Assembly (NCBI GenBank): GCA_021808185.1
Contig: JAKBCB010000051.1
Span: 1 to 12,852 of the forward strand
Direction: 5' to 3'
Source of the DNA: Pseudomonadota bacterium
Lineage (GTDB): Bacteria; Pseudomonadota; Alphaproteobacteria; Acetobacterales; Acetobacteraceae
DNA length: 12,852 bases
Below the pieces are notes generated by a model. The model searched no databases, was not told the DNA's origin, and saw only the letters and a program-made list of their open reading frames with translations. This document shows positions 6,728 through 12,852 of this stretch, piece by piece. The position numbers and the translations under genes are program-made. The first letter of the stretch is position 1. The number at the start of each line of letters is the position of its first letter.

Positions 6728-7852
6728 CTACCGCTGGGCGGCGATCCAGCGCGCGATGCCCGGCCACGCATCGCGCAGCGTCCGGCTGCCCATGAACAGG
6801 CCGATATGGCCGCCGGGCACGAGTTGCTTGACCACCTGCCCCGCGGCCGTGCCCAGCAGCCGCTCGGCGGCGAAAACCTGTTCGTGTGTGGTGATGTCGT
6901 CGTCCGCCCCCGCGAGCAGATAGGCAGGGCACGTCACGTCCCGCAGGTTCAAGCGCTGGCCGAGCGCGACGAAATGTCCGTTCGCGAGCCGGTTCTGCTT
7001 GAACAACTGCTCAATCGCCTGGAGATACCACCGCCCCGGCAGGTCGATCGGGTTCTCGTACCAGCTTTCGAAGGTTTCCTTCTTGCGCAGGTAGGCAGGG
7101 TCCTCGATGTGCTCGGCGATCTCGATATGCTGCTCGATGTAGTTTTCGATCGGGTGCATACCTTTCCAGCCGCGCAGCATCGTGGCGCCGCGCATCAAGC
7201 CGTCGCCCGCGGAAACCAGATCCTGGTAGAATGACAGCGGATAGGCCTGCGCCATCCGTTTCACCGGGCCGTCCCCCGCATGGGTGTCGATGGGGGAGCC
7301 GGCCAGCACCAGACTGGCCACCTTGCGCGGAAAGCGCGCGGCGAACATCGCGGCCATCCAGCCACCCTGGCAGAGCCCGACCAGATTGACCCGCCCGCCC
7401 AAGTCTTCGACGCAGACGGCGATCTCGGCCAGGTACTGGTCGATCTCCAGATCCTTCATGTCCGGCGTCGCTGACTTCCAGTCCGTGAGAAACAGGCGGG
7501 TCACGCCGTTCTCCCGCAAGGTCTGCATCAGGCTTTGGCCCCGATGGTAGTCGGCGATCGCGGCGGAATGCCCGGCATAGGGCGCATCGACGATGGTCGG
7601 CACGCCCGCCGCGTCCGGCGGCGAATAGTCGCGGAACCGCATGGTCCGCAGGTCGCGCAGGACGCGATCGGCGGTCGCGAGCTTCGGCGGATGGATCGTC
7701 GCAAGCTTGCGCTCCTCGGCCAGCAGGTCGAGGTTCCGCGCGTACAGCTCCAGCCCTTCCTCGGCCATCACGGTGGCGGCGGTCATCGGCCAGAAGAACG
7801 GCACGCCGAGATGCGCCAGGGCGTGGGGGTGTCGGGGCGCGGCGGCTTTCAT
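6728..7852 (-). CDS. PhaC/PhaZ-superfamily alpha/beta hydrolase
   Basis: This alpha/beta-hydrolase belongs to the superfamily of PHA synthases (PhaC) and intracellular PHB depolymerases (PhaZ). Numbering from ATG 7858 (376 aa), the nucleophile elbow GLCQGG puts a cysteine at 163, as in class III PhaC (GxCQGG). DAPYAGHSA (91-99), the LTDWKSATPDMKD stretch (124-136), the RLANG block (290-294) and GSPID (187-191) instead recall PhaZ of Cupriavidus. The other triad members are likely one of Asp319-321 in GADDDI and His351 in PGGHIG. So it could polymerise, depolymerise or thiolyse hydroxyacyl substrates; I cannot decide. I prefer ATG 7852 because GGAG lies eight bases upstream of it but only two bases from ATG 7858. 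The gene is convergent with metY and divergent from the MFS gene. I see no phasin or phaB/phaA here. Confidence 0.82.
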   Translation of the reverse strand: MKAAAPRHPHALAHLGVPFFWPMTAATVMAEEGLELYARNLDLLAEERKLATIHPPKLATADRVLRDLRTMRFRDYSPPDAAGVPTIVDAPYAGHSAAIADYHRGQSLMQTLRENGVTRLFLTDWKSATPDMKDLEIDQYLAEIAVCVEDLGGRVNLVGLCQGGWMAAMFAARFPRKVASLVLAGSPIDTHAGDGPVKRMAQAYPLSFYQDLVSAGDGLMRGATMLRGWKGMHPIENYIEQHIEIAEHIEDPAYLRKKETFESWYENPIDLPGRWYLQAIEQLFKQNRLANGHFVALGQRLNLRDVTCPAYLLAGADDDITTHEQVFAAERLLGTAAGQVVKQLVPGGHIGLFMGSRTLRDAWPGIARWIAAQR

Positions 7853-8036
7853 CGGCATGTCTCCGGAGATGCTGCAATCGGCCGACCATAGTGCCGCATG
7901 GCGGAACGCCTTTGACCGGAATCAACGCCGCCAACGGCAATGTGTGGCACGACCGCTCGCGCCCGCCCGCCCTGGGTCGCGCCGGGCGCATGGGCGTCCC
8001 GCGCGGCCGGGCGCGTGTCTGGCATGGCGTTGCCGA

Positions 8037-8042
8037 TATAAG
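8037..8042 (+). promoter_or_regulatory. Candidate -10 box for the MFS gene
   Basis: TATAAG matches the -10 consensus at five of six positions and lies 30 bases before the GTG start. It stands out in the otherwise GC-rich 214-220-bp gap between the divergent genes. No convincing -35 is seen upstream, so an activator or alternative sigma factor would be needed if this is real. Nothing else clear is seen in the rest of this gap. Confidence 0.35.
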
Positions 8043-8045
8043 CGA

Positions 8046-8064
8046 CCTCGGCCCGCACCGAGGA
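8046..8064 (+). promoter_or_regulatory. Hairpin masking the MFS ribosome-binding site
   Basis: CCTCGG (8046-8051) pairs perfectly with CCGAGG (8058-8063) around a 6-base loop, cccgca. The right arm contains GAGG and overlaps AGGA (8061-8064), the Shine-Dalgarno sequence eight bases before the GTG start at 8073. If the RNA folds this way, ribosome access would be reduced. Confidence 0.45.
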
Positions 8065-8072
8065 AGCGCGAC

Positions 8073-9311
8073 GTGACGATTACCAAGGCCCTGCCGACCG
8101 GCGAGGTGGACAGCCCGTACGCTTGGTTCCGCCTCGCGGTCTCGGTGCTGCTGTGCACCATCGGCGGCGTGGCCATGTGGTCCGTCGTGGTGGCGCTGCC
8201 CTCGGTGCAAACGGAGTTCGGCGTGGCGCGGGGGGCTGCCTCCCTGCCCTACACGCTGACCATGGTGGGAACCGCCGTCGGCAACATCATCATCGGGCGC
8301 ATGGTGGACCGTTTCGGCATCGTCGTGCCGCTGCGCATGGCCGCTGTGATGCTGTGCGTGGGCTACCTGGCGGCGAGTTTCGCACAGAATCTGACGGAGT
8401 TCGCGCTGGCGCAGGGACTTCTGATGGCGCTGCTGGGCAGTTCCGTCACCTTCGGGCCGCTGATGGCGGATGTCTCGCTGTGGTTCGTGCGGCGGCGCGG
8501 GCTCGCGGTGAGCATCTGCGCCGCCGGGTCGTATCTGTCGGGCACGATCTGGCCGCCGGTGGTGCAGCATTTCATTGCCGAATACGGCTGGCGGCAGACC
8601 CATGCCGGGCTCGGCGTGTTCTGCCTTGCCACCATCCTGCCGCTGTCCTGGTTCCTCCGCCACTCCCCGGTGATGACGGCGGCGACCGCGCAGGCAAGTG
8701 CGGCGAAGGGCGGCGGGCGCGGGATGCCTGGCATCTCGCCCGGCATGCTGACGGCGCTGCTGTGCGTGGCTGGCGTATCCTGCTGTGTCGCCATGGCGAT
8801 GCCGCAGGTGCATCTGGTCGCTTATTGCGCCGATCTGGGGTACGGGCCGGCACGTGGGGCGGAGATGCTGTCCGTCATGCTGGTGTTCGGCATCGTCAGC
8901 CGCGTCGGCTCCGGCTTCGTGTCCGACCGGATCGGCGGCCTGCGCACGCTGATCGTGGGCTCGCTGGCGCAGGGCGTGGCCCTGGTGCTGTATCTCGGCT
9001 TCGATGGGCTGTTTTCGCTGTATGTGGTTTCGGCCCTGTTCGGGCTGTTCCAGGGCGGCATCGTGCCCAGCTACGCCCTGATCGTGCGGGAGTTTTTCCC
9101 GGCGCGCGAGGCCGGCGCACGGATCGGCCTCGTCATCACCGCGACCATGGCGGGCATGGCGCTGGGCGGCTGGATGAGCGGGGCGATCTACGACATCACC
9201 GGCTCGTATCAGGCGGCGTTCCTGAATGGCATCGGCTGGAACGTGCTGAATGCCGCGATCGCGACCCTGCTGCTGGTGCGGGCCGGGAGCCGGCGGCTGG
9301 CGCTGGCGTAA
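8073..9311 (+). CDS. MFS transporter, OFA/monocarboxylate-like
   Basis: This 412-residue inner-membrane protein has about twelve hydrophobic segments in two halves, joined by a loop around residues 197-222. MFS signatures sit between helices 2 and 3 (GRMVDRFG, 75-82) and again in the second half (SDRIGGLRT, 284-292). The block ADVSLWFVRRRGLAVSICAAG (from 132) and YGWRQTHAGLG (171-181) is typical of the oxalate/formate antiporter and monocarboxylate-porter branch, so a small organic acid is a likely substrate. The exact substrate is unknown. Start: GTG 8073 with AGGA eight bases upstream; earlier in-frame starts would add an Arg-rich, non-membrane leader. The gene is divergent from the PhaC/PhaZ-like gene and convergent with purU, with only 13 bp between stops. 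Expression may be limited by the GTG start and the hairpin over its ribosome-binding site. Confidence 0.9.
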   Translation: MTITKALPTGEVDSPYAWFRLAVSVLLCTIGGVAMWSVVVALPSVQTEFGVARGAASLPYTLTMVGTAVGNIIIGRMVDRFGIVVPLRMAAVMLCVGYLAASFAQNLTEFALAQGLLMALLGSSVTFGPLMADVSLWFVRRRGLAVSICAAGSYLSGTIWPPVVQHFIAEYGWRQTHAGLGVFCLATILPLSWFLRHSPVMTAATAQASAAKGGGRGMPGISPGMLTALLCVAGVSCCVAMAMPQVHLVAYCADLGYGPARGAEMLSVMLVFGIVSRVGSGFVSDRIGGLRTLIVGSLAQGVALVLYLGFDGLFSLYVVSALFGLFQGGIVPSYALIVREFFPAREAGARIGLVITATMAGMALGGWMSGAIYDITGSYQAAFLNGIGWNVLNAAIATLLLVRAGSRRLALA

Positions 9312-9324
9312 GGCGCCGTCGCCG

Positions 9325-10185
9325 TCAGTCGGTGAACACCACGGTACGGTTGCCGGACAGGATCACCCGGTCTTCCAGATGCATGCGCACCGCGCGCGCC
9401 AGCACCCGGCGCTCGATGTCGCGGCCCTTGCGCACCAGATCGTCCGGGCTGTCGCGGTGGCTGATGCGCTCCACGTCCTGCTCGATGATCGGGCCTTCGT
9501 CGAGGTCGGAGGTGACGTAGTGCGCCGTGGCGCCGATCAGCTTCACGCCGCGCGCGTGCGCCTGATGGTAGGGTTTTGCCCCTTTGAACCCGGGCAGGAA
9601 GGAATGGTGGATGTTGATGCACCGGCCGGAAAGCTTCGCCACCAGCCCGTCCGAGAGCACCTGCATGTAGCGGGCGAGCACCGCCAGTTCCGTGCGGGTG
9701 GTTTTCAGCAGATCCCAGATCTGGCCTTCCTGCTCCAGCTTGGTGTCCTTGCTGATCGGCATGTGGTGGAACGGCACGTCGCCGAAATCCAGATGCGCGT
9801 AGGTCTCGCGCGCGTGGTTGGAGACGATGCCCACCACGTCCATCGGGATCTCGCCGATGTGCCAGCGATACAGCAGGTCCGCGAGGCAATGGTCGAACTT
9901 GGAGGCGAACAGCATCACCCGCCGCTTGTCCGAGCGGGCGCGCAGGTGCCAGGCCATGCCGAATTTCTCGCCAATGGCGGAAATGCCGGCGCGCAACGCT
10001 TCCATCGCCACGTCGGCGCGCACCGCGTTGAACACCACGCGCATGAAGAACTTGCCCGACAGCGCGTCGTCGAACTGCTGCGCGTCCTGGATGTTGCAGC
10101 CGCTCTCGAACAGAAAGGTGGAGACGGCGGCGACGATGCCGGGGCGGTTCTGGCAGGACAGCGTGAGGATCATCGAGTCGGGCAT
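9325..10185 (-). CDS. purU: Formyltetrahydrofolate deformylase
   Basis: This cytoplasmic enzyme hydrolyses 10-formyl-THF to THF and formate, balancing the one-carbon pool and supplying formate for PurT-type purine synthesis. The 286 residues match PurU (E. coli 280). An N-terminal ACT domain (about 5-80, opening LTLSCQNRPGIVAAVSTFL) is followed by a formyltransferase-fold domain (about 88-286). The catalytic triad is intact: Asn191 and His193 in INIHHSFLPGFKGA, and Asp229 in TSDLDEGPI. The 38-residue Asn-to-Asp distance equals that of GAR transformylase (Asn106/His108/Asp144). Start ATG 10185 has only a weak GAAG upstream; ATG 10173 is an alternative with no better site. It lies 98 bp downstream of valS on the same strand. 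That gap is very GC-rich and holds short palindromes (for example CCCGCGCGGG) but no clear terminator. Confidence 0.95.
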   Translation of the reverse strand: MPDSMILTLSCQNRPGIVAAVSTFLFESGCNIQDAQQFDDALSGKFFMRVVFNAVRADVAMEALRAGISAIGEKFGMAWHLRARSDKRRVMLFASKFDHCLADLLYRWHIGEIPMDVVGIVSNHARETYAHLDFGDVPFHHMPISKDTKLEQEGQIWDLLKTTRTELAVLARYMQVLSDGLVAKLSGRCINIHHSFLPGFKGAKPYHQAHARGVKLIGATAHYVTSDLDEGPIIEQDVERISHRDSPDDLVRKGRDIERRVLARAVRMHLEDRVILSGNRTVVFTD

Positions 10186-10283
10186 TGTCTTCGTGTCCGG
10201 TCCGGGGTGTCGGGCCGCCGCTTTAGCGCGCGCGCCCCCCGCGCGGGAGGGCCGCGATGCGCCAGCGCGGCGAATGGATAAGC

Positions 10284-12852
10284 CTATCCAATTCGCGCAA
10301 GGGCTGCTTGCAGACGCGCGACATCGGCTTGCGCCGCGGCGAGGCGCTCGCGATTTTCCTCCACCACTTCCTCCTTGGCGCGGGCGACGAAGTCGGCGTT
10401 GGCGAGTTTTTTCGCCACCGCCTCGGCCTCCTTTTCCGCCTTGGCAAGCTCCTTCTCCAGCCGCGCCCGCTCGGCATCGAGGTCGATCAGCCCCGCGAGC
10501 GGCAGCACGATGGTCGCCTCCTCCAGCACCGCCTGGGCGCTGCCCTTCGGCACCTCCCCCTCCAGCGGGCCGAAGTCGGAGGCGCGGGCCATGCGGCCGA
10601 TCGCCTCCATCCAGCGCCCCCCGCGCGCGAGGGTCTCCGGGGCCGCGTCCTTCAGCCGGATCGGGCCGAGGACCGACGGGGCGACATGCATCTCGGCGCG
10701 CACGGCGCGCACCTCGCCGATCAGGCGCACCACCCAGTCCAGTTCCCGCCGGGCCTCGGTGGCACCCGGCACCGCGAACGGAACCGGCCACGCGGCGCGG
10801 ATCAGGCTGCATTCGGCGCCGTAGCCGAAACTGTCCCACAGTTCCTCGGTGACATACGGCATCACCGGATGCAGCAGGCGCAGCACGATGCCGAGGACGT
10901 GGGCGGCGGTCTGTTTCACCTCCGCCGCGTCCGGGCTGTCGGCATTCAGCGCGGGCTTGGCGAATTCCAGGAACCAGTCGCAGAACACGTTCCAGGTGAA
11001 GCGGTAGCCGGCGGCGGCATATTCGTCGAAGCGATAGGCTTCCAGCGCCGACGTGGCTTCCGCCACCACGTCGGACGCGGCGGCGAGAATCCAGCGGGTC
11101 AGCGGCAGCGTGGCCCGCGACGGGTCGAAGGACGGGTCCGGCGCGATCGCGTTCATCTCGCAGAAGCGGGCGGCGTTCCACAGTTTCGTGACGAAACCAC
11201 GATAATTCTCCACCCGCGTCGGGCCGAGCTTCACGTCGCGGCCAGGGCCGGTCAGCGCCGCGATGGTGAAGCGCAGCGCGTCGGCGCCGAATTTGTCGAT
11301 AAGCTCCAGGGGGTCCATCACGTTCCCCTTGGATTTGCTCATTTTCTGCCCGCGCTCGTCGCGCACGAGGCCGTGGATATAGATGGTGCGGAATGGCACC
11401 TCGCCCATGAAGTGCAGGCCCATCATCATCATCCGGGCGACCCAGAAGAAGATGATGTCGAACCCCGTCACCAGCACGTCGCCCGGATAGTACCGGGCCA
11501 CCTCCGGCGTCTGCTCGGGCCAGCCGAGCGTGGAGAACGGCCACAGCGCGGAGCTGAACCAGGTGTCCAGCACGTCCTCGTCCTGGGTCAGCTCCACGTC
11601 GCGGCCGAAATGCATCTTCGCGGCGGCGTGGGCTTCCTCGGCGGTCTTTTCCACGAACACGGTGTTGTCCGGGCCGTACCAGGCCGGGATGCGGTGGCCC
11701 CACCAGAGTTGCCGGCTGATGCACCAGGGCTGGATGTCGCGCATCCACGCGAAGAAGGTGTTTTCCCACTGCTGCGGCACGAATTTGGTCCGCCCGGTCT
11801 CCACCGCCGCGATGGCGGGCTTGGCCAGTTCGGCGGCGTTGGCGTACCACTGCACCGTCAGCAGCGGCTCGATCGGCACGCCGGAGCGGTCGCCGTGCGG
11901 CACCTGATGCGTGTGCGGCTCGATCTTGTCGAGCAGGCCGAGGTCTTCCAGCTTCGCCACGATCAGCTTGCGCGCCTCGAACCGCTCCTTGCCGGCGAGG
12001 CTTTGCACGAACGCCGGATCGGCGATGCCTTCCACAGCGGCGAGGTCGGCGGAGATTTCCGCCAGGGTGACGCGCGCTTCCTTGTCGAGCACGGACGGCA
12101 TGGGCAGGTTGTGGCGCTGGCCGACGGCAAAGTCGTTGAAGTCGTGCGCGGGGGTGATCTTCACCGCGCCGGTGCCCTTTTCCGGGTCCGAGTAGGTATC
12201 CGCGACCACGCGGATCCGGCGGCCCGTCAGCGGCAGAACGACGTGCTTGCCGATCAGGTCGGCGTAGCGCGGATCGTCCGGGTGTACGGCCACGGCGGTA
12301 TCGCCCAGCATCGTCTCCGGCCGCGTGGTGGCCACGGTCAGGAAGCGATCCTCGCCCTCGACCGGGTAGCGGATGTGCCAGAGATTTCCCCGCACCTCAC
12401 GGCTTTCCACTTCCAGATCGGAAATCGCCGACTGAAATTTCGGGTCCCAGTTCACCAGCCGCCGGTCGCGATAGATCAGCCCCTGCTTGGCCAGCGTGAC
12501 GAACACCTCGCGCACGGCGGCGGACAGGCCGTCGTCCATGGTGAAGCGCTCGCGCGGCCAGTCCAGCGAGGCGCCGAGGCGGCGCAACTGCCGGGTGATG
12601 GTGCCGCCGGATTCACGCTTCCACGCCCAGACGCGCTCCAGGAACGCCTCGCGCCCCATGGCGCGGCGGTCGATGCCCTCGGCGGCGAGCAGGCGTTCCA
12701 CCACCATTTGTGTGGCGATGCCCGCGTGGTCGGTGCCCGGCTGCCACAGCGCGTCCCGCCCCTGCATCCGCCGCCAGCGCACCAGCGTGTCCTGCACGGT
12801 GAAGGTGAGCGCGTGGCCCATGTGCAGGCTGCCGGTGACGTTCGGCGGCGGG
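10284..12852 (-). CDS. valS: Valyl-tRNA synthetase (5' end beyond the window)
   Basis: This class I synthetase charges tRNA-Val in the cytoplasm and edits misactivated threonine. The visible 855 residues begin in PPPNVTGSLHMGHA, the HIGH-motif region (HMGH at 12813-12824), so about 40-50 N-terminal residues and the true start lie past the right edge. The ATG at 12819-12821 is the Met inside that motif and is not a start. Other landmarks are the editing (CP1) segment TTRPETMLGDTAVAVHPDD near 12300-12335, CISRQLWWGHRIPAWY in the catalytic core, the KMSKS motif (11331-11345), the anticodon-binding domain (WNVFCDWFLEFAKP, near 10960-11010) and a C-terminal coiled coil (about 10290-10500) that wraps the tRNA. 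The sequence ends in ARIG and TAG. Only the 5' truncation by the window edge is unusual. Confidence 0.97.
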   Translation of the reverse strand, partial: PPPNVTGSLHMGHALTFTVQDTLVRWRRMQGRDALWQPGTDHAGIATQMVVERLLAAEGIDRRAMGREAFLERVWAWKRESGGTITRQLRRLGASLDWPRERFTMDDGLSAAVREVFVTLAKQGLIYRDRRLVNWDPKFQSAISDLEVESREVRGNLWHIRYPVEGEDRFLTVATTRPETMLGDTAVAVHPDDPRYADLIGKHVVLPLTGRRIRVVADTYSDPEKGTGAVKITPAHDFNDFAVGQRHNLPMPSVLDKEARVTLAEISADLAAVEGIADPAFVQSLAGKERFEARKLIVAKLEDLGLLDKIEPHTHQVPHGDRSGVPIEPLLTVQWYANAAELAKPAIAAVETGRTKFVPQQWENTFFAWMRDIQPWCISRQLWWGHRIPAWYGPDNTVFVEKTAEEAHAAAKMHFGRDVELTQDEDVLDTWFSSALWPFSTLGWPEQTPEVARYYPGDVLVTGFDIIFFWVARMMMMGLHFMGEVPFRTIYIHGLVRDERGQKMSKSKGNVMDPLELIDKFGADALRFTIAALTGPGRDVKLGPTRVENYRGFVTKLWNAARFCEMNAIAPDPSFDPSRATLPLTRWILAAASDVVAEATSALEAYRFDEYAAAGYRFTWNVFCDWFLEFAKPALNADSPDAAEVKQTAAHVLGIVLRLLHPVMPYVTEELWDSFGYGAECSLIRAAWPVPFAVPGATEARRELDWVVRLIGEVRAVRAEMHVAPSVLGPIRLKDAAPETLARGGRWMEAIGRMARASDFGPLEGEVPKGSAQAVLEEATIVLPLAGLIDLDAERARLEKELAKAEKEAEAVAKKLANADFVARAKEEVVEENRERLAAAQADVARLQAALARIG

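Noticed and set aside
7859..8072. Extra small genes in the divergent gap before the MFS gene
   Set aside because: Short open frames exist on both strands, but they are Arg/Pro-rich, lack ribosome-binding sites and overlap the expected promoters.
10186..10283. GC-rich palindromes between valS and purU
   Set aside because: Short self-complementary runs such as CCCGCGCGGG are expected by chance at this base composition, and no stem with a T-run was found.
9325..11850. Long minus-strand frame joining purU to the region of valS
   Set aside because: Only its last 286 codons (purU) look like a real protein. The upstream part lies within valS in another frame and is Arg/Gly/Ala-rich, so it is not a fusion.
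1..12852. Mobile element, CRISPR, defence or toxin-antitoxin system
   Set aside because: I saw no transposase, integrase, repeat array, nuclease or toxin-like gene, and base composition looks even apart from the short metY leader. The gene set is ordinary core metabolism.

Overview
This is a GC-rich (roughly two-thirds G+C), densely coded chromosomal stretch from a proteobacterium. Gene content and protein flavour (malate synthase G, MetY, a PHA-metabolism-like hydrolase, a DUF3617-type periplasmic protein) suggest an alphaproteobacterium, possibly of the Acetobacteraceae/Rhodospirillales. That placement is inference: no rRNA or other marker is present. There are ten protein-coding genes. No RNA genes, insertion sequences, phage genes, CRISPR arrays or attachment sites were found, and no gene-free stretch exceeds 300 bases.

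Layout. (1) 7-546 (-): exported DUF3617-like protein, divergent from (2) 673-1386 (+) an RraA-like/HMG-aldolase-family protein and (3) 1461-3629 (+) malate synthase G. A perfect 12-bp GC hairpin follows glcB. (4) 3696-3932 (+): a 78-residue membrane-anchored protein bracketed by two hairpins. (5) 4008-4784 (+): IclR-family regulator, whose start region shows a palindrome and a promoter placed so that the mRNA may be leaderless. (6) 4834-5289 (+): small MaoC-like hydratase. (7) 5402-6691 (+): O-acetylhomoserine sulfhydrylase, preceded by an AT-rich leader with nested inverted repeats. A 12-bp hairpin separates it from the convergent (8) 6728-7852 (-): alpha/beta hydrolase of the PhaC/intracellular PhaZ superfamily with a cysteine nucleophile. 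(9) 8073-9311 (+): MFS transporter with a GTG start whose Shine-Dalgarno sits in a hairpin. (10) 9325-10185 (-): formyltetrahydrofolate deformylase, downstream of (11) 10284-12852 (-): valyl-tRNA synthetase, which runs off the right edge and lacks its first residues. Counting the truncated valS, this makes eleven coding features, ten of them complete.

How the genes fit together. The left half handles central C2/C3 metabolism: malate synthase joins glyoxylate and acetyl-CoA, and the RraA-like protein belongs to a family that releases pyruvate or decarboxylates oxaloacetate. An IclR-type regulator sits just downstream. The MaoC-like protein and the PhaC/PhaZ-like hydrolase both point to hydroxyacyl-CoA or polyhydroxyalkanoate metabolism, but they are not in one operon. 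metY, purU and valS are housekeeping genes for sulfur amino acids, one-carbon units and translation.

I found no convincing novel defence, mobile or RNA system. The points most worth a second look are the PhaC/PhaZ-like hydrolase, the isolated small membrane protein, and three local regulatory structures (IclR start region, metY leader, MFS ribosome-binding-site hairpin).
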